From positions 124,001 to 188,000 of the forward strand of contig NZ_FNWH01000004.1 of NCBI RefSeq assembly GCF_900106585.1: DNA of 64,000 nucleotides, read 5' to 3'. The notes beneath the pieces were generated by a model. The model made no database searches and was not told where the DNA came from. It saw only the letters and a program-made list of their open reading frames with translations. Of this stretch, positions 52,163 through 59,590 are shown piece by piece (position 1 is the stretch's first letter; each line of letters opens with the position of its first letter). The position numbers and the translations under genes are program-made. This stretch comes from Acidaminococcus timonensis (GTDB taxonomy: Bacteria > Bacillota > Negativicutes > Acidaminococcales > Acidaminococcaceae).

Positions 52163-52840
52163 ATGTCCCTGGTATACTGTGTGGAAGATGATGAAAACAT
52201 CCGGGAACTGGTACGCTATGCCCTGTGCAGCCAGAAGTTCCAGGCGGAAGCCTTTCCCGACGGTCCTTCCTTCTGGAAGGCCATGGAGGAAAAAAAGCCC
52301 GACCTGGTGCTGCTGGACATCATGCTGCCCGGAGAAAGCGGCCTGGATATCCTGAAGAAACTCCGCGGCCAGCCGGCCACTGCCGGCCTGCCCATCATCA
52401 TGCTCACGGCCCGCACCAGTGAATATGACGTGGTCACCGGTCTGGACGCCGGTGCCGACGACTATATCTCCAAACCTTTCGGCATTATGGAGCTCCTGAG
52501 CCGGGTCAAAGCCGTCCTGCGCCGGGGCGGCCTGCAAAAGCCCCAGAGCCAGGACCTGCTGGTCTGTGGTGACATCACCATGGACCTGAAGAAACACCAG
52601 GTGACGACAAGTGGCAAACCCTGCGTGCTCACCGTAAAGGAATTCGACCTGCTCCACTACCTGATGGCCAACATGGGCATCGTGCTCAGCCGGGACCAGA
52701 TCATGGAAGCGGTATGGGACTTTTCCTACGCCGGTGAAAGCCGCACCATCGACATGCACATCCGGAGCCTTCGCCAGAAGCTGGGCCCCGCCGGCAAGGT
52801 CATCCAGACCGTCCGGGGCGTAGGGTACCGGATCCAGTAG
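52163..52840 (+). CDS. OmpR/PhoB-family response regulator
   Basis: 225 residues. Receiver domain with acidic pocket VEDDE (8-12), phospho-acceptor D52 in LLDIMLP, T/S switch LTART and K105 in SKPFG. A C-terminal winged helix (LTVKEFDLLHYLMANMG, SRTIDMHIRSLRQKLG, VRGVGYRI) binds DNA. It precedes its kinase by 10 nt. By similarity to PhoP/PhoR pairs it may sense phosphate or envelope signals, but no pst or pho genes are near. Confidence 0.93.
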   Translation: MSLVYCVEDDENIRELVRYALCSQKFQAEAFPDGPSFWKAMEEKKPDLVLLDIMLPGESGLDILKKLRGQPATAGLPIIMLTARTSEYDVVTGLDAGADDYISKPFGIMELLSRVKAVLRRGGLQKPQSQDLLVCGDITMDLKKHQVTTSGKPCVLTVKEFDLLHYLMANMGIVLSRDQIMEAVWDFSYAGESRTIDMHIRSLRQKLGPAGKVIQTVRGVGYRIQ

Positions 52841-52850
52841 GAGGATTCCT

Positions 52851-54587
52851 ATGAAGAAGCGGATTTATCTCCATCTGTTCCTGGTGGGGCTGGTGTGCAT
52901 CCTGGTCACTGCCCTGGTGTGCGCCTTTGCCTCCTGGCAGACCACCAAGCGCCAGACCCTGTACGACCTGCAGCAGATGGCCCAGATCATGGCGGTGGAC
53001 ATGGATCACCACGACGACCCCTATCGCCTGCTCCGCCAGGCCGCCCAATCGGCTCCGGAGCTGCGGTTCACCTGGATTGACCGGAACGGACGTGTCCTGT
53101 ACGATTCCTACGAACCGGCAGAAAACCTGCCCAACCACAAGGACCGGCCGGAAGTGGCCGCAGCCATCGGAGAAGGCCAGGGCAGCGACGCCCGCAGTTC
53201 CAATACCCTGCGGGAAGTGACCCTGTACGCAGCCCAGAAGCTGGAGAACGGGACCATCCTCCGGGTGGCCCGCACCCAGACAGAACTGTTCCGGCCGCTG
53301 GAACAGCTGCTGCCCTGGTGGATCATTTCCCTGCTGCTGCTCATCCTCGTCTGCCAGTTCACGGTGCGCCGGCTGACCCAGGGCCTGCTTGATCCCCTGG
53401 AACAGGCTACCCGGTACCTGTCCCAGATCGGCCAGGGGGACACCACGGAAGAAGAGAAACAGCTGTTCCACACCTCCTATCCGGAACTGCTGCCCTTCCT
53501 GGCCACCATCGATCGGCAGGGCAAGCAGCTGGGCAAGAGCCTCCACGACCTGGAACAGGAACGGAACACCATGAAACGGATCACCGACAGCCTGAAAGAG
53601 GGAGTCATCCTGCTGGATGACCAGATGCGGATCCAGTGGATCAACGCCTGGGGCCTGCAGCTGCTGCAGAATGATGAAAGCCTCTCTCCCTTCCGCCAAA
53701 AGCTGCTGGGCAAGTTCCTGATGCCTCTGCTCCCCGAAAGTTCCCGGCTTTCCACTGAGCAGACCCGGGAGAACAAGACCCGGATCTGGAACATGAAGCT
53801 GCGCAAGCGACAGTACCAGCTGACCCTGCGGCCCCTGGATCCGCCCCAGGAACGGTCCACCCGGATCCTGATCATCATGGACATCACGGAGGCCCGGGAG
53901 CGGGAACAGCTCCGCCGGGATTTCACGGCCAACGTGACCCACGAGCTGAAGACGCCGCTCACCTCCATCAGTGGATTCGCCGAACTGATGGCAGCAGGTA
54001 TGTACCAGAAGAAGGAAGACATCGCCCACTTCGGCCAGCTGATCCGTCAGGAGGCCAGGCGCCTGCTGGAAATGATCAACAGCATCATCTTCCTGTCCCG
54101 GATCGAGGAGGTCCCGGCCGATTCCCTCCAGGAGGCGGTACCCCTGGGCGGGCTGATCCGGTCGGTGGTGGAATTCATGGACCCCTTCTGCAAGGAAAGG
54201 AAAGTGACCATCCACTGCCGTCTGACCGAGACCAAAGTCCGGGGCAGCAGCAGCATGCTTCGGGAAATGGCCATGAACCTGATCGACAACGGGGTGAAAT
54301 ACAACCGGCCCGGCGGCCATGTGTATGTGGACATGTGGCGGGATGCCGACCAGCATCAGGTGGTGCTGACGGTACGGGATACCGGCGTGGGCATCCCCGA
54401 GGATGTACAGGAACGGGTGTTCGAGCGTTTCTTCCGGGTGGATGAGAGCCGGGACAAGAAAAGCGGTGGCAGCGGTCTGGGGCTCAGCATCGTGAAGCAC
54501 ATCGTGGAACAGCATCGGGGCACCATTGAAATGACCAGCCGGGTGAACGAGGGGACCACGTTCGTGATCCGGCTGCCGGAAGCATAA
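52851..54587 (+). CDS. PhoR-like membrane histidine kinase
   Basis: 578 residues. Two membrane spans (about 7-30 and 155-175) flank an extracytoplasmic sensor with FTWIDRNGRVLYDSY. Then a HAMP-like linker, a PAS-like region (DSLKEGVILLDDQMRIQWIN), the phospho-acceptor H364 in THELKTPL and the ATPase: N box MNLIDNGVKYN, G1 DTGVGIPE, F box FERFFRVD and G2 GGSGLGLSI. The whole organisation matches PhoR of Firmicutes. Confidence 0.93.
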   Translation: MKKRIYLHLFLVGLVCILVTALVCAFASWQTTKRQTLYDLQQMAQIMAVDMDHHDDPYRLLRQAAQSAPELRFTWIDRNGRVLYDSYEPAENLPNHKDRPEVAAAIGEGQGSDARSSNTLREVTLYAAQKLENGTILRVARTQTELFRPLEQLLPWWIISLLLLILVCQFTVRRLTQGLLDPLEQATRYLSQIGQGDTTEEEKQLFHTSYPELLPFLATIDRQGKQLGKSLHDLEQERNTMKRITDSLKEGVILLDDQMRIQWINAWGLQLLQNDESLSPFRQKLLGKFLMPLLPESSRLSTEQTRENKTRIWNMKLRKRQYQLTLRPLDPPQERSTRILIIMDITEAREREQLRRDFTANVTHELKTPLTSISGFAELMAAGMYQKKEDIAHFGQLIRQEARRLLEMINSIIFLSRIEEVPADSLQEAVPLGGLIRSVVEFMDPFCKERKVTIHCRLTETKVRGSSSMLREMAMNLIDNGVKYNRPGGHVYVDMWRDADQHQVVLTVRDTGVGIPEDVQERVFERFFRVDESRDKKSGGSGLGLSIVKHIVEQHRGTIEMTSRVNEGTTFVIRLPEA

Positions 54588-54624
54588 AAAATAAGGGAGC
54601 GGTTGTACGCTCCCTTATTTTTTG
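54588..54624 (+). terminator. Terminator of the two-component operon
   Basis: AAATAAGGGAGCG/CGCTCCCTTATTT stem followed by TTTT. Confidence 0.92.
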
Positions 54625-54783
54625 TCACTAGTCTCTAGTCACTAGTCAGCAGCCGATGGAAGCCAGCTGATGCTGGCGAAATAAAGGCGCTGTGGATGAT
54701 TTTTTCACAGCGCCTTTTGTCACTAGTCTCTAGTCACTAGTCAGCAGCCAATGGTTAAAATTTGCCATCGGCAAATTTTTTAG
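54624..54783. repeat. Tandem pair of heptamer cassettes (copies 6a and 6b)
   Basis: Arrays 54624-54652 and 54719-54747 are identical over 29 bp (GTCACTA GTCTCTA GTCACTA GTCAGCAG). The first is followed by GCCGATGGAAG, hairpin GCCAGC/GCTGGC and terminator stem GGCGCTGTG/CACAGCGCC (54686-54717); the second by GCCAATGG and an AT hairpin AAAATTTGCC/GGCAAATTTT (about 54757-54783). The last hairpin may end luxS on the minus strand. Confidence 0.85.
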
Positions 54784-54787
54784 AATA

Positions 54788-55267
54788 TCATTCCACGATC
54801 TTCCGCTCATAGGGATCGCTGCTGATCCCTTTGGCCAGGATTTCCTTGGCCCATTCCTGGGCGCAGAACAGAGAATGATCCTTGTAGTTGCCACATTCCT
54901 TCTTCTTCGTCCCCGGCACCTGCTCCCAGGTGGTCTTGGTCACCAGTTCCAGGGCTTCCTTCAGGGCCCGGGCCACTTCCTCGGCGGAATGGGTCCCCCA
55001 GCACAGCAGATGGAATCCGGTGCGGCAGCCGAAGGGGGAGCAATCCAGGTACCCTTTGATCCGGGGGCGCAGATACAGGGCCAGCAAATGTTCCAGGGTA
55101 TGCATGCCGGCCGTGGGGATTTCCTGCACATTGGGCTGGGCCAGGCGGATATCATAATTGGACACGATGTCCCCGTGTTCCCCGGTTTCCTGAGAGATCA
55201 GCCGCACATAGGGAGCTTTCACTTTCGTATGATCCAGCGTAAAACTTTCAATGATGACTTTTTCCAT
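54788..55267 (-). CDS. luxS: S-ribosylhomocysteine lyase (autoinducer-2 synthase)
   Basis: 159 residues. Splits S-ribosylhomocysteine to homocysteine and the AI-2 precursor DPD. Metal ligands H56 and H60 in MHTLEHL, catalytic Cys in FGCRTGFHL (C81) and the third metal ligand C125 in [11 protein letters not shown] 55267 lies after AGGAGG. The 5' leader carries a hairpin and a heptamer array (55290-55357). Confidence 0.96.
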   Translation of the reverse strand: MEKVIIESFTLDHTKVKAPYVRLISQETGEHGDIVSNYDIRLAQPNVQEIPTAGMHTLEHLLALYLRPRIKGYLDCSPFGCRTGFHLLCWGTHSAEEVARALKEALELVTKTTWEQVPGTKKKECGNYKDHSLFCAQEWAKEILAKGISSDPYERKIVE

Positions 55268-55289
55268 GCGTCCATTCCTCCTACTATAA

Positions 55290-55357
55290 GTCTCTAGTCT
55301 CGAGTCACTAGTCTCTAGCCAATGGAAAGGACCCGTCCTTGACGGACGGATCCTTTT
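55290..55357. repeat. Heptamer array in the luxS leader plus hairpin (copy 7)
   Basis: Units GTCTCTA GTCTCGA GTCACTA GTCTCTA (55290-55317), tail GCCAATGGAAAGG, then an inverted pair AAAGGA(C)CCGTCC/GGACGG(A)TCCTTT. A -10 TATACT for luxS lies just upstream on the minus strand, so the array should be transcribed as leader RNA. Confidence 0.75.
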
Positions 55358-55408
55358 GATGCTGTAAAACCAGTATAACACGAAGTCATTTGTTTGTGTG
55401 ATAAAACC

Positions 55409-55518
55409 AAAGGAGCTATGAAAAATTTCACAGCTCCTTTTATTTGCCAGCGGCAGCTGGCCTCCATCAGCTAGTGACTAGTGACCAGTGACTGGCTGTG
55501 AAAGCAAGTTTCACAGCC
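55409..55518. repeat. Reverse-oriented heptamer cassette (copy 8) with two terminator stems
   Basis: Stem AAAGGAGCTATGAAA/TTTCACAGCTCCTTT (55409-55442), hairpin GCCAGC/GCTGGC (55446-55461), GCCTCCATCAG, then array CTAGTGA CTAGTGA CCAGTGA (55471-55491), which is the complement of the standard unit. Stem GGCTGTGAAA/TTTCACAGCC (about 55494-55519) ends the DUF190 gene. The order is exactly that of the forward copies, read backwards. Confidence 0.8.
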
Positions 55519-55914
55519 CTACACTTCTTCGGCCGGATTGTCCCGGCTGGCAATCCGTTTTTTGTATTCTTCCCTCACGAAGTTGGTTTCCAGCATCTGG
55601 ATGTCCTCCACCGTTGCCACCCCGTGACGCAGGTTCTCCTCCAGGAACGGGTACAGCAGTTCCACCTGTTCCTTCTTGTCGATGATGGTGATGATCACCG
55701 GCAGATTGATGGCTTCCGATACACTGATGAACAGACGCCGTTCCTTGCCCCGTACCCGGCTCCCATACCCCTGGGTTCCCCGCAGCATGGTGCAGCCGGC
55801 AATCTTATACTTGCCGCATAGATCGAAGATTGCCTTGTAAAACGGTTTGTCCTTGTAGAAGAAGTCCTCCCCTACATAGATGGTCAGTTTGGTCAAGCTT
55901 AAGAATTCAGCCAT
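55519..55914 (-). CDS. DUF190 (PII-like) protein
   Basis: 131 residues. The fold resembles PII signalling proteins: KLTIYVGEDFFYKDKPFYKAI, AGCTMLRGTQGYGSR, LPVIITIIDKKEQVELLYPFLE. In other genomes DUF190 genes often neighbour fluoride channels (crcB) or other transporters; none is here. GGGAGGG precedes ATG 55914. Ligand unknown. Confidence 0.87.
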   Translation of the reverse strand: MAEFLSLTKLTIYVGEDFFYKDKPFYKAIFDLCGKYKIAGCTMLRGTQGYGSRVRGKERRLFISVSEAINLPVIITIIDKKEQVELLYPFLEENLRHGVATVEDIQMLETNFVREEYKKRIASRDNPAEEV

Positions 55915-56005
55915 TTGCTGTCCCTCCCGTCAGGTGAAAATTTTCAATTTCTTCACTATTATTGTAACATAAATTCATCTTTTGCGTAATAGAGAGAAAA
56001 AATGA

Positions 56006-56782
56006 TCAGTTCTCCAGCTCCGCCTCTTTCTGCCGCTGCAGCCGTTTCCGCTTGCGGTAGTAGGCGTTCCCCACGCCACCCAGCACCAGGATCACCATGA
56101 GCCAGCCGGCGGCTTTCACCGGATTCAGATACGTTACGGTGGCATCCATGGGCGTCTTTTCCCCAAGGGGCAGTTTCCAGGTCAATATCTTCCGGTCATC
56201 GCTGATGCTGGTGGCGTTGGTATCATCCACCGCAGTAGGCAGCACCAGGGTGAACTGCAGATCGAACTGCTTCATCACGTTCCGCAGCAGGGCCTGGGCG
56301 TCCTTGTCCTTCAGTTCTCCCTTAGGCTCCATATTGATGCCCGTATGGACGCTGATGGTGTCGAACAGCAGCCCTCCATCCAGCCGCACCACCGGATCCC
56401 GCTTCTCTTTGGACACTTGCGGGTCCCGGGTCTTCTGCCCGGGTTTTCCCTGATCGGCGGCGGCCTGGGCGGCCTGCTGCCAGGTGCGGATGTCGAAGGT
56501 CTTCAGCACCTTGGAATCCCTGATATCCTTCAGCTGGTTATAATGCTTCCGGGCCACAAATCCTTCATACTGGCCCTTTTTGGTGTCTTCGATGGCGTAC
56601 CCATCTTCTTTGAAATCCTTTGAGAAAGCGTCCACTGTGGGTTTCAGCACGGGAGCTGAAACCAGTTCACAGGTCAGATCCGCGGCACCCAGTCGGGTGA
56701 TTTCCAGGGTGATGTGCCCCCTGGCACAGCCGCTGAGCAGCGTGGTCAGGACCAGGCACAGAAGGAGTACAAATTTTTTCAT
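56006..56782 (-). CDS. Lipoprotein with C-terminal membrane anchor, unknown function
   Basis: 258 residues. Lipoprotein signal with lipobox LLSGC (Cys about 19), a Lys/Gln-rich soluble region and, near the end, a membrane helix (AAGWLMVILVLGGVGNAYY) followed by a basic tail RKRKRLQRQK. The double anchor, lipid at one end and helix at the other, is unusual. It begins within the end of the acyl-CoA ligase gene (ATGA overlap). From memory, similar small lipoproteins in Firmicutes are called DUF3153; I am not sure of this assignment. Confidence 0.68.
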   Translation of the reverse strand: MKKFVLLLCLVLTTLLSGCARGHITLEITRLGAADLTCELVSAPVLKPTVDAFSKDFKEDGYAIEDTKKGQYEGFVARKHYNQLKDIRDSKVLKTFDIRTWQQAAQAAADQGKPGQKTRDPQVSKEKRDPVVRLDGGLLFDTISVHTGINMEPKGELKDKDAQALLRNVMKQFDLQFTLVLPTAVDDTNATSISDDRKILTWKLPLGEKTPMDATVTYLNPVKAAGWLMVILVLGGVGNAYYRKRKRLQRQKEAELEN

Positions 56783-58275
56783 AAAGCCCTCCCGGCAGTT
56801 TTGTCTTTTTCCAATATCTTCAGGGTCTGTTTCCGCAATTCATTTTTCAGCAGCTTGCCCAGATGGTTCCGGGGCAGCCTGTCTGTCTGGAAGTATTTCT
56901 TCGGCACCTTGAAGGCGGCAATCTGTTTCAGCAGGGTCCTGCGCAGCGCCCGGAAATCCAGGTCAGCTCCCTGCCGCGGCACCACCCAGGCAGCCACGGC
57001 CTGACCCCGCAGGGGATCCGGAACGCCGATGACCGCAGCTTCTTCCACACCCGGGTATTCCTGGATGGCTTCCTCCACCTCCCTGGGATAGATGTTCTCC
57101 CCGCTGGAAATGATCATATCCTTCAGCCGATCCACCAGGAACAGGTACCCGTCCTCATCGAAGTACCCCACATCCTCTGTGTGGAACCAGCCGCCCCGAA
57201 AGGCTTCCTTCGTGGCTTCCGGCAGGTTCAGGTACCCCAGCATCACATTGGAGCCCCGGACCCCGATCTCACCCTTTTCCCCAGGTGGCAATACCTTTCC
57301 CTCCGGGTCCAGGATGGCGACTTCCACCCCCCGGATGGGCAGGCCGATGGATCCGAACCGGGTGTGCCCCGGCTGGTTGAAGCTCACCACCGGCGAGGTT
57401 TCAGACAGGCCATAGCCGTCCAGCAGCGGCCGATGGCACCAGGCGGTGAACCGTTGGCCCAGGTTCTCGCCCAAACTGGCTCCGCCGCTGATAAAGAGCC
57501 GTACGCTTTCCAGTTCCCCCAGGTCGGCGCCGTCCACCAGAAGCTCCATCACCGCCGGAACCCCCACGAACACGGTGACTTTTTGGGCCTGGACCAGCCG
57601 CAGGGCCGCTTTGAAGTTGTAGGTGGTCTGGATGATGATGGGACTTCCCAGGAGCAGAGAGCTGGTGACACATACGGTCCAGCCGTAGCAGTGGTACATG
57701 GGCAGCAGGCACAGCACCCGGTCCTCACACCGCTGTCCCACGGCCTCCACATAGGCCCGGGCATTGGTGATCAGGTTCCGGTGGCTGAGCATGGCCCCTT
57801 TGGGCCGGCCGGTGGTACCGGAGGTATAGATGATGGTGCAGTTGTCCGTCTCCTTCCGCGCTCCCTGCTGCAGAGGCTGATCCACCGGGGCATCCAGGTC
57901 CTCATACAGGAACTGCTGCACCCCGGAGAGTCCCTGCTCCGCCAGGGCTTCCGTCAGATCCAGGGGCTCCCGGGTGAGCAGAAAGCGGATCCCTGCGTCC
58001 TTCAGGATGTAGGTCACTTCCCGGGGCGCCAGTTGGAAGTTCAGAGGGACGATGACGCCTCCAGCCCGGATTACTGCCAGATAGGCAGCGACGAACCCAC
58101 TGCAGTTACGGCTGAGCAGCCCCACCCGCTCTCCGGGCATAAGGCCCCGTGCCTGGAGGAATCGGGCCCAGTGGTCCACCCGTGCTTCCAGTTCCCCATA
58201 GGTCACCGGCCCTTGGGCATCCACCAGAGCCAGCTGCTCCGGTGCCTTCCCCTTGATCAACTCATCATAAAACAT
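56779..58275 (-). CDS. AMP-binding acyl-CoA ligase
   Basis: 498 residues of the ANL superfamily. The P-loop YTSGTTGRPKGAM, DGYGLSETSPV, GWFHTEDVGYFDEDGYL, DRLKDMIISSGENIYP and the C-terminal lysine region LPRNHLGKLLKNEL are all present. It activates a fatty or other carboxylic acid to its CoA thioester; chain length cannot be read from the sequence. It is divergent from a FlK-like thioesterase gene 74 bp away. Confidence 0.9.
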   Translation of the reverse strand: MFYDELIKGKAPEQLALVDAQGPVTYGELEARVDHWARFLQARGLMPGERVGLLSRNCSGFVAAYLAVIRAGGVIVPLNFQLAPREVTYILKDAGIRFLLTREPLDLTEALAEQGLSGVQQFLYEDLDAPVDQPLQQGARKETDNCTIIYTSGTTGRPKGAMLSHRNLITNARAYVEAVGQRCEDRVLCLLPMYHCYGWTVCVTSSLLLGSPIIIQTTYNFKAALRLVQAQKVTVFVGVPAVMELLVDGADLGELESVRLFISGGASLGENLGQRFTAWCHRPLLDGYGLSETSPVVSFNQPGHTRFGSIGLPIRGVEVAILDPEGKVLPPGEKGEIGVRGSNVMLGYLNLPEATKEAFRGGWFHTEDVGYFDEDGYLFLVDRLKDMIISSGENIYPREVEEAIQEYPGVEEAAVIGVPDPLRGQAVAAWVVPRQGADLDFRALRRTLLKQIAAFKVPKKYFQTDRLPRNHLGKLLKNELRKQTLKILEKDKTAGRAL

Positions 58276-58349
58276 GCTGCCTCCTTGCCTTTCCAGACGA
58301 AAACGAGTAAGATGGAATTGATAAAATCCTATAGAAAGAAGTGGATCTC

Positions 58350-58745
58350 ATGAAAGAATTTCGTATCGGCGCCGTGGGCGAAGCCACGGAAACTGTACTC
58401 CATACCAACACGGCTGCAGCCATGGGAAGCGGCTCCCTGGATGTATATGCCACCCCGGCCATGCTGGCCCTGATGGAAAAAGCGGCCTGCAACATCGTGA
58501 ATCCCTGCCTGGATGATGAAACCACCAGCGTGGGCATCGGCGTGAACCTGTCCCACGATGCGGCCACTGCCGTAGGCAAGACCGTTACCGCCAAAGCCGT
58601 CCTGGTGGGCGTGGATGGCCGGAAGCTGACCTTCAAGATCACCGTTTCCGACAACTACGGCACCATCGGCCAGGCCACCCATGAACGGTTCCTGGTGAAC
58701 AAAGCCAAGTTCCTGGGCAAGCTGGCCGCCAAGGACAAAAAATAA
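58350..58745 (+). CDS. FlK-like hotdog thioesterase
   Basis: 131 residues of the hotdog fold. The sequence TPAMLALMEKAACN and TTSVGIGVNLSHDAATAVGKTV with HERFLV at the end match fluoroacetyl-CoA thioesterase-like proteins. Catalytic-type Thr/Glu/His residues are in the usual places, but fluoroacetyl-CoA is not implied; small acyl-CoAs are more likely. ATG 58350 is chosen by homology; a GTG lies three codons upstream. Confidence 0.85.
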   Translation: MKEFRIGAVGEATETVLHTNTAAAMGSGSLDVYATPAMLALMEKAACNIVNPCLDDETTSVGIGVNLSHDAATAVGKTVTAKAVLVGVDGRKLTFKITVSDNYGTIGQATHERFLVNKAKFLGKLAAKDKK

Positions 58746-58750
58746 CAGCC

Positions 58751-59569
58751 TCAGAAGCTGCGGGTAAGGGTCTCCATGACCATGAGATTGCTCACCACGC
58801 CTACACCGCCGGGAACAGGGGTATAGGCCGAAGCTTTCGCCTGTTTGGCCGCTTCGGGCACATCTCCCACCAGTTTCCCCTCTACAGAGTTGATTCCCAC
58901 ATCGATCACCACAGCGCCTTCTTTGATCATGTCTTCTGTGATCAGTCCGGGTTTTCCCACAGCGCTGATGATCACATCTGCCTGCCGGGTAATGGCAGGC
59001 AGATTTTTTGTGCGTGAACGGCAGACGGTCACCGTGGCATACCGTCCCATGAGCATCAGGGTGAGGGGCCGCCCCACCACTTCTCCGTACCCTACCATGG
59101 CTACGTTGCTGCCTTCCAGGGGAACGTCGTAGTGGTCCAGGATGGCCATGCAGGCCCGGGGCGTACAGGGTCCCCAGGGGGTGATTCCCAGGTACAGCCG
59201 GCCGCTGTTCATGGGATGCACACAGTCCATGTCCTTTTCCGGGTCCAGCTGCTGGATCAGGTCCAGCTTGCTGATGTGCCGGGGCAGGGGCATCAGAGGC
59301 AGGATACCGGTGATGGCCGGATCTTCGCTCAATTCCCGCAGCCGGATTTCCGCCTCTTCCTGGGTGGTTGCCTCCGGCAGTTCCACATCCCGGGTCTTCA
59401 CCCCCAGGCTGGCTGCCGTCTTCAGAAGGCTTCGTTTGTACACCTTCGCCGCCGGATTGTCCCCCACCAGAAAGGTGGCCAGGGTCAGGTCCCGGCCAGC
59501 AAATTTCTCCTTCAGCTGCTGGCGGATGGCATCTGCCACCGGTTTGCCATAAAGAATCGTCTGTTCCAT
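58751..59569 (-). CDS. folD: Bifunctional methylenetetrahydrofolate dehydrogenase/cyclohydrolase
   Basis: 272 residues. Interconverts 5,10-methylene-, methenyl- and 10-formyl-THF. Motifs: AAKVYKRSLLKTAASLG with the catalytic Lys/Tyr region, GILPLMPLPRHI (where QLPLP is usual: MPLP here), DGCHP-like DCVHPMN, YGEVVGRPLTLML and PVPGGVGVVS. The family usually has GRSxxVGxP; here YGEVVGRP. GGAAGG precedes ATG 59569. Confidence 0.93.
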   Translation of the reverse strand: MEQTILYGKPVADAIRQQLKEKFAGRDLTLATFLVGDNPAAKVYKRSLLKTAASLGVKTRDVELPEATTQEEAEIRLRELSEDPAITGILPLMPLPRHISKLDLIQQLDPEKDMDCVHPMNSGRLYLGITPWGPCTPRACMAILDHYDVPLEGSNVAMVGYGEVVGRPLTLMLMGRYATVTVCRSRTKNLPAITRQADVIISAVGKPGLITEDMIKEGAVVIDVGINSVEGKLVGDVPEAAKQAKASAYTPVPGGVGVVSNLMVMETLTRSF

Positions 59570-59590
59570 GCTGCTTTCCTTCCTCCGCCT

